Shown here piece by piece: positions 54,801-64,000 of a stretch of 64,000 nucleotides of DNA. The notes beneath the pieces are model-generated. The model was given only the letters and a program-made list of their open reading frames with translations, had not been told where the DNA came from and did not search any database. The translations under genes were made by a program, and so were the position numbers. The stretch comes from Auanema rhodensis (taxonomy: Eukaryota; Nematoda; Chromadorea; Rhabditida; Rhabditidae): NCBI GenBank assembly GCA_964057225.1, contig OZ059894.1, positions 62,001 to 126,000 of the forward strand, read 5' to 3'. Position 1 is the stretch's first letter. Each line of letters begins with the position of its first letter.

Positions 54801-57800
54801 TTTTACGTGAAGCGAGTAACATACCAAGTGCACATCACGTGTACATTTAATTAGCATAAATTAAAGTTCACGTAAATTTCAAAGTCATGGTTACCATGAA
54901 CCAATATCAATAAAAATTTGTTTTTAGACTAATATGGACATGGGGAATCTAATTTTGAAAACCGCATCTCTTTATCTTTTACATGAAGCGAGTTACATAC
55001 CAAGTGCACATCACGTGTACATTTAATTAGCATAAATTAAAGTTCACGTAAAATTCAAAGTCATGGTTACCATGCACCAATATCAATAAAAATTTGTTTT
55101 TAGACTAATATGGACATGAGGAATCTAATTTTGAAAACCGCATCTCTTTATCTTTTACGTGAAGCGAGTTACATACCAAGTGCACATCACGTGTACATTT
55201 AATTAGCATAAATTAAAGTTCACGTAAAATTCAAAGTCATGGTTACCATGCACCAATATGAATAAAAATTTGTTTTTAGACTAATATGGACATGGGGAAT
55301 CTAATTTTGAAAACCGCATCTCTTTATCTTTTACGTGAAGCGAGTTACATACCAAGTGCACATCACGTGTACATTTAATTAGCATAAATTAAAGTTCACG
55401 TAAAATTCAAAGTCATGGTTACCATGCACCAATATGAATAAAAATTTGTTTTTAGACTAATATGGACATGGGGAATCTAATTTTGAAAACCGCATCTCTT
55501 TATCTTTTACGTGAAGCGAGTTACATACCAAGTGCACATCACGTGTACATTTAATTAGCATAAATTAAAGTTCACGTAAATTTCAAAGTCATGGTTACCA
55601 TGAACCAATATTAATAAAAATTTGTTTTTAGACTAATATGGACATGGGGAATCTAATTTTGAAAACCGCATCTCTTTATCTTTTACGTGAAGCGAGTTAC
55701 ATACCAAGTGCACATCACGTGTACATTTAATTAGCATAAATTAAAGTTCACGTAAATTTCAAAGTCATGGTTACCTTGAACCAATATCAATAAAAATTTG
55801 TTTTTAGACTAATATGGACATGGGGAATCTAATTTTGAAAACCGCATCTCTTTATCTTTTACGTGAAGCGAGTTACATACCAAGTGCACATCACGTGTAC
55901 ATTTAATTAGCATAAATTAAAATTCACGTAAATTTCAAAGTCATGGTTACCATGAACCAATATCAATAAAAATTTGTTTTTAGACTAATATGGACATGGG
56001 GAATCTGATTTTGAAAACCGCATCTCTTTATCTTTCACGTGAAGCGAGTTACATACCAAGTGCACATCACGTGTACATTTAATTAGCATAAATTAAAGTT
56101 CACGTAAAATTCAAAGTCATGGTTACCATGCACCAATATCAATAAAAATTTGTTTTTAGACTAATATGGACATGGGGAATCAAATTTTGAAAACCGCATC
56201 TCTTTATCTTTTACGTGAAGCGAGTAACATACCAAGTGCACATCACGTGTACATTTAATTAGCATAAATTAAAGTTCACGTAAATTTCAAAGTCATGGTT
56301 ACCATGAACCAATATCAATAAAAATTTGTTTTTAGACTAATATGGACATGGGGAATCTAATTTTGAAAACCGCATCTCTTTATCTTTTACGTGAAGCGAG
56401 TTACATACCAAGTGCACATCACGTGTACATTTAATTAGCATAAATTAAAGTTCACGTAAAATTCAAAGTCATGGTTACCATGCACCAATATCAATAAAAA
56501 TTTGTTTTTAGACTAATATGGACATGGGGAATCTAATTTTGAAAACCGCATCTCTTTATCTTTTACGTGAAGCGAGTTACATACCAAGTGCACATCACGT
56601 GTACATTTAATTAGCATAAATTAAAGTTCACGTAAAATTCAAAGTCATGGTTACCATGCACCAATATCAATAAAAATTTGTTTTTAGACTAATATGGACA
56701 TGGGGAATCTAATTTTGAAAACCGCATCTCTTTATCTTTTACGTGAAGCGAGTTACATACCAAGTGCACATCACGTGTACATTTAATTAGCATAAATTAA
56801 AGTTCACGTAAATTTCAAAGTCATGGTTACCATGAACCAATATCAATAAAAATTTGTTTTTAGACTAATATGGACATGGGGAATTTGATTTTGAAAACCG
56901 CATCTCTTTATCTTTCACGTGAAGCGAGTTACATACCAAGTGCACATCACGTGTACATTTAATTAGCATAAATTAAAGTTCACGTAAAATTCAAAGTCAT
57001 GGTTACCATCCACCAATATCAATAAAAATTTGTTTTTAGACTAATATGGACATGGGGAATCTAATTTTGAAAACTGCATCTCTTCATCTTTTACATGAAG
57101 CGAGTTACATACCAAGTGCACATCACGTGTACATTTAATTAGCATAAATTAAAGTTCACGTAAATTTCAAAGTCATGGTTACCATGAACCAATATCAATA
57201 AAAATTTGTTTTTAGACTAATATGGACATGGGGAATCTAATTTTGAAAACCGCATCTCTTTATCTTTTACGTGAAGCGAGTTACATACCAAGTGCACATC
57301 ACGTGTACATTTAATTAGCATAAATTAAAGTTCACGTAAAATTCAAAGTCATGGTTACCATGCACCAATATCAATAAAAATTTGTTTTTAGACTAATATG
57401 GACATGGGGAATCTAATTTTGAAAACCGCATCTTTTTATCTTTTACGTGAAGCGAGTTACATACCAAGTGCACATCACGTGTACATTTAATTAGCATAAA
57501 TTAAAGTTCACGTAAAATTCAAAGTCATGGTTACCATGCACCAATATCAATAAAAATTTGTTTTTAGACTAATATGGACATGGGGAATCTAATTTTGAAA
57601 ACCGCATCTCTTTATCTTTTACGTGAAGCGAGTTACATACCAAGTGCACATCACGTGTACATTTAATTAGCATAAATTAAAGTTCACGTAAATTTCAAAG
57701 TCATGGTTACCATGAACCAATATCAATAAAAATTTGTTTTTAGACTAATATGGACATGGGGAATCTAATTTTGAAAACCGCATCTCTTTATCTTTTACGT

Positions 57801-58057
57801 GAAGCGAGTTACATACCAAGTGCACATCACGTGTACATTTAATTAGCATAAATTAAAGTTCACGTAAATTTCAAAGTCATGGTTACCATGAACCAATATC
57901 AAAAAAAATTTGTTTTTAGACTAATATGGACATGGGGAATCTGATTTTGAAAACCGCATCTCTTTATCTTTCACGTGAAGCGAGTTACATACCAAGTGCA
58001 CATCACGTGTACATTTAATTAGCATAAATTAAAGTTCACGTAAAATTCAAAGTCATG
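51898..58057 (+). repeat. 35-monomer (6,160-bp) higher-order repeat, full copy
   Basis: The unit begins with a monomer carrying TTCGCA (52037), then two CTGATT units, an AACTGC/CTTCATC/ACATG unit (52426) and a GGATACC unit (52602). All recur 35 monomers later, from 58058. Inside is an older 8-9 unit duplication: the ATGAGG, TATGAAT, TATGAAT, TATTAAT, ACCTTG series occurs at 53482-54537 and again at 55066-55945. It ends with the ACCATCC unit (57002), a TCTTTTTATC unit (57354) and a CAAAAAAAA unit (57882). Confidence 0.85.
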
Positions 58058-61000
58058 GTTACCATGCACCAATATCAATAAAAATTTGTTTTTAGACTAA
58101 TATGGACATGGGGAATCTAATTTTGAAAACCGCATCTCTTTATCTTTCACGTGAAGCGAGTTACATACCAAGTGCACATCACGTGTACATTTAATTCGCA
58201 TAAATTAAAGTTCACGTAAAATTCAAAGTCATGGTTACCATGCACCAATATCAATAAAAATTTGTTTTTAGACTAATATGGACATGGGGAATCTGATTTT
58301 GAAAACCGCATCTCTTTATCTTTCACGTGAAGCGAGTTACATACCAAGTGCACATCACGTGTACATTTAATTAGCATAAATTAAAGTTCACGTAAAATTC
58401 AAAGTCATGGTTACCATGCACCAATATCAATAAAAATTTGTTTTTAGACTAATATGGACATGGGGAATCTGATTTTGAAAACCGCATCTCTTTATCTTTC
58501 ACGTGAAGCGAGTTACATACCAAGTGCACATCACGTGTACATTTAATTAGCATAAATTAAAGTTCACGTAAAATTCAAAGTCATGGTTACCATGCACCAA
58601 TATCAATAAAAATTTGTTTTTAGACTAATATGGACATGGGGAATCTAATTTTGAAAACTGCATCTCTTCATCTTTTACATGAAGCGAGTTACATACCAAG
58701 TGCACATCACGTGTACATTTAATTAGCATAAATTAAAGTTCACGTAAATTTCAAAGTCATGGATACCATGAACCAATATCAATAAAAATTTGTTTTTAGA
58801 CTAATATGGACATGGGGAATCTAATTTTGAAAACCGCATCTCTTTATCTTTTACGTGAAGCGAGTTACATACCAAGTGCACATCACGTGTACATTTAATT
58901 AGCATAAATTAAAGTTCACGTAAAATTCAAAGTCATGGTTACCATGCACCAATATCAATAAAAATTTGTTTTTAGACTAATATGGACATGGGGAATCTAA
59001 TTTTGAAAACCGCATCTCTTTATCTTTTACGTGAAGCGAGTTACATACCAAGTGCACATCACGTGTACATTTAATTAGCATAAATTAAAGTTCACGTAAA
59101 ATTCAAAGTCATGGTTACCATGCACCAATATCAATAAAAATTTGTTTTTAGACTAATATGGACATGGGGAATCTAATTTTGAAAACCGCATCTCTTTATC
59201 TTTTACATGAAGCGAGTTACATACCAAGTGCACATCACGTGTACATTTAATTAGCATAAATTAAAGTTCACGTAAAATTCAAAGTCATGGTTACCATGCA
59301 CCAATATCAATAAAAATTTGTTTTTAGACTAATATGGACATGAGGAATCTAATTTTGAAAACCGCATCTCTTTATCTTTTACGTGAAGCGAGTTACATAC
59401 CAAGTGCACATCACGTGTACATTTAATTAGCATAAATTAAAGTTCACGTAAAATTCAAAGTCATGGTTACCATGCACCAATATGAATAAAAATTTGTTTT
59501 TAGACTAATATGGACATGGGGAATCTAATTTTGAAAACCGCATCTCTTTATCTTTTACGTGAAGCGAGTTACATACCAAGTGCACATCACGTGTACATTT
59601 AATTAGCATAAATTAAAGTTCACGTAAAATTCAAAGTCATGGTTACCATGCACCAATATGAATAAAAATTTGTTTTTAGACTAATATGGACATGGGGAAT
59701 CTAATTTTGAAAACCGCATCTCTTTATCTTTTACGTGAAGCGAGTTACATACCAAGTGCACATCACGTGTACATTTAATTAGCATAAATTAAAGTTCACG
59801 TAAATTTCAAAGTCATGGTTACCATGAACCAATATTAATAAAAATTTGTTTTTAGACTAATATGGACATGGGGAATCTGATTTTGAAAACCGCATCTCTT
59901 TATCTTTCACGTGAAGCGAGTTACATACCAAGTGCACATCACGTGTACATTTAATTAGCATAAATTAAAGTTCACGTAAATTTCAAAGTCATGGTTACCT
60001 TGAACCAATATCAATAAAAATTTGTTTTTAGACTAATATGGACATGGGGAATCTAATTTTGAAAACCGCATCTCTTTATCTTTTACGTGAAGCGAGTTAC
60101 ATACCAAGTGCACATCACGTGTACATTTAATTAGCATAAATTAAAGTTCACGTAAATTTCAAAGTCATGGTTACCTTGAACCAATATCAATAAAAATTTG
60201 TTTTTAGACTAATATGGACATGGGGAATCTAATTTTGAAAACCGCATCTCTTTATCTTTTACGTGAAGCGAGTTACATACCAAGTGCACATCACGTGTAC
60301 ATTTAATTAGCATAAATTAAAATTCACGTAAATTTCAAAGTCATGGTTACCATGAACCAATATCAATAAAAATTTGTTTTTAGACTAATATGGACATGGG
60401 GAATCTGATTTTGAAAACCGCATCTCTTTATCTTTCACGTGAAGCGAGTTACATACCAAGTGCACATCACGTGTACATTTAATTAGCATAAATTAAAGTT
60501 CACGTAAAATTCAAAGTCATGGTTACCATGCACCAATATCAATAAAAATTTGTTTTTAGACTAATATGGACATGGGGAATCAAATTTTGAAAACCGCATC
60601 TCTTTATCTTTTACGTGAAGCGAGTAACATACCAAGTGCACATCACGTGTACATTTAATTAGCATAAATTAAAGTTCACGTAAATTTCAAAGTCATGGTT
60701 ACCATGAACCAATATCAATAAAAATTTGTTTTTAGACTAATATGGACATGGGGAATCTAATTTTGAAAACCGCATCTCTTTATCTTTTACGTGAAGCGAG
60801 TTACATACCAAGTGCACATCACGTGTACATTTAATTAGCATAAATTAAAGTTCACGTAAAATTCAAAGTCATGGTTACCATGCACCAATATCAATAAAAA
60901 TTTGTTTTTAGACTAATATGGACATGGGGAATCTAATTTTGAAAACCGCATCTCTTTATCTTTTACGTGAAGCGAGTTACATACCAAGTGCACATCACGT

Positions 61001-62404
61001 GTACATTTAATTAGCATAAATTAAAGTTCACGTAAAATTCAAAGTCATGGTTACCATGCACCAATATCAATAAAAATTTGTTTTTAGACTAATATGGACA
61101 TGGGGAATCTAATTTTGAAAACCGCATCTCTTTATCTTTTACGTGAAGCGAGTTACATACCAAGTGCACATCACGTGTACATTTAATTAGCATAAATTAA
61201 AGTTCACGTAAATTTCAAAGTCATGGTTACCATGAACCAATATCAATAAAAATTTGTTTTTAGACTAATATGGACATGGGGAATCTGATTTTGAAAACCG
61301 CATCTCTTTATCTTTCACGTGAAGCGAGTTACATACCAAGTGCACATCACGTGTACATTTAATTAGCATAAATTAAAGTTCACGTAAAATTCAAAGTCAT
61401 GGTTACCATCCACCAATATCAATAAAAATTTGTTTTTAGACTAATATGGACATGGGGAATCTAATTTTGAAAACTGCATCTCTTCATCTTTTACATGAAG
61501 CGAGTTACATACCAAGTGCACATCACGTGTACATTTAATTAGCATAAATTAAAGTTCACGTAAATTTCAAAGTCATGGTTACCATGAACCAATATCAATA
61601 AAAATTTGTTTTTAGACTAATATGGACATGGGGAATCTAATTTTGAAAACCGCATCTCTTTATCTTTTACGTGAAGCGAGTTACATACCAAGTGCACATC
61701 ACGTGTACATTTAATTAGCATAAATTAAAGTTCACGTAAAATTCAAAGTCATGGTTACCATGCACCAATATCAATAAAAATTTGTTTTTAGACTAATATG
61801 GACATGGGGAATCTAATTTTGAAAACCGCATCTTTTTATCTTTTACGTGAAGCGAGTTACATACCAAGTGCACATCACGTGTACATTTAATTAGCATAAA
61901 TTAAAGTTCACGTAAAATTCAAAGTCATGGTTACCATGCACCAATATCAATAAAAATTTGTTTTTAGACTAATATGGACATGGGGAATCTAATTTTGAAA
62001 ACCGCATCTCTTTATCTTTTACGTGAAGCGAGTTACATACCAAGTGCACATCACGTGTACATTTAATTAGCATAAATTAAAGTTCACGTAAATTTCAAAG
62101 TCATGGTTACCATGAACCAATATCAATAAAAATTTGTTTTTAGACTAATATGGACATGGGGAATCTAATTTTGAAAACCGCATCTCTTTATCTTTTACGT
62201 GAAGCGAGTTACATACCAAGTGCACATCACGTGTACATTTAATTAGCATAAATTAAAGTTCACGTAAATTTCAAAGTCATGGTTACCATGAACCAATATC
62301 AAAAAAAATTTGTTTTTAGACTAATATGGACATGGGGAATCTGATTTTGAAAACCGCATCTCTTTATCTTTCACGTGAAGCGAGTTACATACCAAGTGCA
62401 CATC
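58058..62404 (+). repeat. Shortened 25-monomer derivative of the 35-mer, truncated at the array edge
   Basis: The offset from the preceding copy falls stepwise: 6,160 bp at the TTCGCA and GGATACC units (58197, 58762), 5,808 bp from the ACATG unit at 59114, and 4,400 bp from 60522 on. This copy therefore lacks two units (those with AATCAAA and AAACTTG at 52778-53129) and eight units, corresponding to one round of the internal duplication. The tail 60522-62404 matches 56122-58004 almost exactly; a visible difference is GAATTTG (about 56882) versus GAATCTG. The last unit (62282) keeps only positions 1-123. Confidence 0.85.
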
Positions 62405-62405
62405 C
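62404..62405. other. Satellite / unique DNA junction
   Basis: The last monomer matches the consensus up to position 123, then sequence identity stops completely, with no decay zone. The break falls after the first C of the second CACGTG motif. No target-site duplication can be sought because the other side of any insertion is not visible. Possible explanations are an unequal-exchange endpoint, repair of a double-strand break, or insertion of the flanking element into the array. Confidence 0.9.
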
Positions 62406-62411
62406 GTTCCG

Positions 62412-62500
62412 TTATGCTCTCACGTCGATCCTATAGACCAATAAAGCCTACAAGATGAGTGTGATAGTATTCCAGATGTAGCGGTAGATAAAGAGCATAA
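62412..62500. repeat. 9-bp inverted repeat in the flank next to the satellite
   Basis: TTATGCTCT (62412-62420) and AGAGCATAA (62492-62500) are perfect reverse complements, 71 bp apart. The left arm begins 8 bp from the satellite edge. This could be a fragment of a small mobile element terminus or an LTR-internal dyad, but nine bases may be chance. Nothing coding is seen in 62405-62530. An AATAAA occurs on the plus strand at 62440-62445. Confidence 0.35.
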
Positions 62501-62530
62501 TGGATAAACATAAGACTCGAGAAAGAAAAG

Positions 62531-62536
62531 TTTATT
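62531..62536 (-). promoter_or_regulatory. Polyadenylation signal AATAAA (minus strand)
   Basis: TTTATT on the plus strand reads AATAAA on the minus strand, 61 bp beyond the stop codon of the small minus-strand open frame (62597). T-rich sequence follows on the minus strand. It is well placed to end a minus-strand transcript coming from the small frame or from the retroelement. If this region is an LTR, it could be the LTR signal. Confidence 0.4.
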
Positions 62537-62558
62537 ATGTCTACATGATTACAATAAG

Positions 62559-62566
62559 TTATATAA
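62559..62566. promoter_or_regulatory. TATA-like palindrome TTATATAA
   Basis: The octamer is self-complementary, so it could serve either strand. On the minus strand it sits about 23 bp upstream of the AATAAA at 62536-62531, a compact order seen in some LTRs. No LTR ends can be shown, so the promoter role is speculative. Confidence 0.2.
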
Positions 62567-62596
62567 GTCTACATAAAGATATAAAGTGAAAGAGAG

Positions 62597-62836
62597 CTAA
62601 GAAAGGAAGACCAACCATCCATAGTCATTCCATAAGGCAAAGCAGAAGTCTGTGTTCCATATGAAGGGCGTGTCGTCCTCTCTCAGCCTCATGTCGTCTG
62701 ATTCTAACCCGCCTGCTACGTATTGATTTCCGAATGGAACGTGCCATTTTTTCGAGTTTATGTCGCGTCCTCGCGAATAGCAAAATATGTGGCTTGTTTC
62801 AATCGTAGCAGAAGGTTTAGTTTTAAAAAATAAAAA
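62597..62836 (-). CDS. Coding-like 79-codon open frame, possible 3' exon
   Basis: A minus-strand frame is open from a TAA (62837-62839) to a TAG (62597-62599). The sequence is clearly GC-richer than its surroundings. Its C-terminal half looks protein-like: WHVPFGNQYVAGGLESDD at residues 31-48, an acidic RLREDD stretch, then an aromatic end with FIWNTDF, ALWNDYGWLVF. The first Met is at residue 49, so it could be a spliced exon: CTAAAC (62820-62815) resembles a branch point, and an AG at 62794-62793 would open an exon at 62792. An AATAAA lies 61 bp downstream. It could be a host gene's last exon, a spliced env-like or accessory exon of the retroelement whose pol end lies upstream, or chance. 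I do not recognise the product. Confidence 0.3.
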   Translation of the reverse strand, partial: FLFFKTKPSATIETSHIFCYSRGRDINSKKWHVPFGNQYVAGGLESDDMRLREDDTPFIWNTDFCFALWNDYGWLVFLS

Positions 62837-62839
62837 TTA

Positions 62840-63438
62840 CAATGTTAACATAAAAATAGTAAAGATAAATTACAATATAGTGTTAAACAATATTATCTGA
62901 AAATAACTTAATAAAAATTATTTGAAAATACGTGAATATTAAGGAATAAAACAATCTTTTAGAATACCAGGGCTATATTTTGTCAGCGAGAGTGCGCAAA
63001 ATAGCTTTTTAGGCACGACGCTGCATGTCTAACTTGTTTGAGTATAGAGAAACGAGAGTCATGCTATATTATCGATGGAGCTAGCATGTTTCTTCAGCGT
63101 ATTCAAAGCGAATTGTAATAATAAAAAAAAATTAAATTAAATCCCATATAATTTCCGGAATTGAATCATTAACTACTTGATAAGAACTGTTGCTCAGATG
63201 AATATGCAATATAATGTCTCTTATCTTTCATTTCTTCTTTATTTACGGGAAATTATTTGAAATTGATGAAGTTTTATAATCATATATGCTTTGAAACTGA
63301 AATGCTTTTTGATTATTAGCTTACATCTCGTCTTACTCAAGTTTTTCAATGATATAATAATATTAATAGCTCTGGTTTTTTAAAAGAGTGTTGATACAAA
63401 GTTTTACAATAATTTTATCAATCTCGAAATTATTTCTT
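62840..63438. other. AT-rich non-coding stretch between pol and the small open frame
   Basis: About 600 bp without a credible open frame on either strand. It holds A/T runs (for example A-rich near 63121-63130), a 7-bp inverted repeat CATGCTA/TAGCATG (63060-63066 with 63082-63088) and a TTCCGGAA palindrome (63153-63160). On the minus strand it is the 3' untranslated tail of the pol gene. It may include an intron, since it ends at a possible 3' splice site, or part of a 3' LTR. A pyrimidine-rich run on the plus strand near 63218-63240 would be purine-rich on the element strand, but it is too mixed to call a polypurine tract. Confidence 0.5.
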
Positions 63439-64000
63439 TCATCGTCTTCTTCTTGGTGGTAGCCAATTTTGGTCCGATGGGTCTTCTGGTTCTGTTTCTT
63501 CACTAGAGTCATAGTTATCGTTACCATTTATGACTTTTATGATCTCAATATCGCTGTCGTCGTCCGTGTCATAAGTCGTTGTATTTGATCGCGTGTTTTG
63601 AGCGATTGTATGCTTCATTTTGCGTTCAAAAAGTTTGAGATTGTCTTTGTGTACGTCTTGAATTTTTCCAAATGGATTCTTGAGTTGTACCATGTTTCCT
63701 TCAACGTTGATGACTTCAAATGGTCCATCATATGATTTGCGAAGCTTTTGACCTGGTTTATGCGCTTTAATTGCTAACATAACTTGGTCTCCTTTTCGGA
63801 TATCTCTTTCTTCTATTCGTTGTCGTCCATCATGTTTTCTCTTCGCGGTTTCTTGATGTTTTGCAAGATTTTCTTGAATGATGGTTCTTCTTTCTCCTCT
63901 GATATATTCGGTATTCTCAATTTCTTCCAAGATCTCTGGTTGTAATGTCTCGGGGAATAATTCTTTGTCTAATCTCATACGACTTTCTTTTCCGAATAAT
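63439..64000 (-). CDS. Ty3/gypsy-type retrotransposon Pol, C-terminal part (integrase tail), partial
   Basis: The frame is open to the window edge, so the protein continues beyond it. The Met at 63978 is internal: the seven residues before it, LFGKESR, resemble the conserved L-x-FGR-x-x-R segment at the end of the integrase core of Ty3/gypsy elements. Counting from that Met, a charged helical stretch (about 18-60) leads to KGDQVML (62-68), YDGPFEVI (83-90) and VHKDNLKLF (109-117). This is the order of the GPY/F module that follows the integrase catalytic core, thought to aid multimerisation and target choice. An acidic, disordered-looking tail (about 137-170, rich in D and E) ends in PPRRRR and TGA. 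No stop or frameshift interrupts the visible 187 codons, so the copy may be young. The catalytic residues are outside the window. BEL/Pao is less likely because of the GPF and VH-x-x-x-L motifs. Confidence 0.8.
   Translation of the reverse strand, partial: LFGKESRMRLDKELFPETLQPEILEEIENTEYIRGERRTIIQENLAKHQETAKRKHDGRQRIEERDIRKGDQVMLAIKAHKPGQKLRKSYDGPFEVINVEGNMVQLKNPFGKIQDVHKDNLKLFERKMKHTIAQNTRSNTTTYDTDDDSDIEIIKVINGNDNYDSSEETEPEDPSDQNWLPPRRRR

Larger units (their letters stand above)
1..62404 (+). repeat. 176-bp tandem satellite DNA array (about 354.7 monomers)
   Basis: A single monomer repeats head to tail for 62.4 kb. In the register used here, unit starts fall at 1, 177, 353 and so on. The phase holds exactly for 116 units to 20416, then for 237 further units from 20543 to 62281 once nine 3-bp insertions, one 1-bp insertion (near 43166) and one 1-bp deletion (near 51050) are counted. 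Monomer G+C is 56 of 176 bases. Units typically differ from the consensus at only a few sites. No transposon, gene or unrelated insert interrupts the array, and stop codons recur so often that no convincing coding frame appears. Length and homogeneity fit centromeric or pericentromeric satellite DNA, but location is inferred. I do not recognise it as a named family. The left end lies outside the window. Confidence 0.99.

Noticed and set aside
1-62404. CRISPR-like array
   Set aside because: The repeats abut with no unique spacers, the unit is 176 bp, and the flank carries a eukaryotic retrotransposon.
1-62404. rDNA, tRNA or histone tandem cluster
   Set aside because: The monomer has no recognisable 5S, tRNA or histone sequence, no internal pol III box pair that I can defend, and no coding frame.
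1-62404. Telomeric or subtelomeric simple repeats
   Set aside because: No TTAGG or TTAGGG runs occur in the array or in the flank.
62625-62747. 40-codon Arg-rich minus-strand ORF starting with ATG in a fair start context
   Set aside because: It overlaps the 79-codon frame in another register, has very biased basic composition and no recognisable domain. It is probably an open shadow of the GC-rich segment, although it cannot be excluded as the real frame.
63060-63088. CATGCTA/TAGCATG hairpin as a terminator or RNA element
   Set aside because: Only 7-bp arms with a 15-base loop in AT-rich DNA, with no supporting context; likely chance.
62405-63438. Complete 3' LTR of the retrotransposon
   Set aside because: No TG...CA termini at the satellite edge, no clear polypurine tract, and no second LTR in the window for comparison.
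63439-63978. Complete 179-residue gene starting at the Met at 63978
   Set aside because: The frame stays open upstream to the window edge and the residues just before the Met fit conserved integrase sequence, so this is the end of a longer polyprotein.

Overview
The window is almost entirely one tandem satellite DNA array. A 176-bp monomer (about 32% G+C) runs head to tail from base 1 to base 62404 and continues off the left edge. By tracking the monomer phase I count 353 units of full or near-full length, one shortened, rearranged unit (20417-20542) and a final unit cut after 123 bp. No gene, transposon or foreign insert interrupts the 62.4 kb, and no convincing coding frame lies in it. This implies a eukaryotic chromosome, with the array probably in centromeric, pericentromeric or other heterochromatin. 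Chromosomal position cannot be read from sequence alone.

Monomers differ by only a few substitutions, drawn from a small set of recurring alleles (for example at positions 9-13, 54-69, 91 and 164). These alleles expose higher-order structure. Multi-monomer blocks were copied as units: 4-mer (1761-3168), 11-mer displaced by 17 units (7217/10209), about 13-mer (12497/14961), 16-mer marked by a 3-bp insertion (29167/31992), 10-mer displaced by 20 units (41162/44683), and a 35-mer (51898-58057) followed by a shortened 25-mer derivative (58058-62404). The first 116 units contain no length change that shifts the phase. The right two thirds is enriched in a subfamily carrying C91T and T164A.

The array stops abruptly at 62404/62405, inside a CACGTG hexamer, and 1.6 kb of non-satellite DNA follows. 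At the right edge, on the minus strand, is the C-terminal end of a retrotransposon Pol polyprotein (63439-64000, continuing off the window). It has the integrase GPF/Y-type module of Ty3/gypsy elements and an acidic tail ending in PPRRRR. Between it and the satellite lie about 600 bp of AT-rich DNA without a gene. Closer to the satellite is a short, GC-richer, coding-like open frame (62597-62836, minus), followed by an AATAAA signal. This could be a 3' exon or a 3' element/LTR segment. No complete LTR can be proved because only one end of the element is visible.

The host is most likely an animal, plausibly an insect or other arthropod, judged from the AT-rich composition and the style of the Ty3/gypsy tail. 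This is inference. I do not recognise the satellite as a named family.
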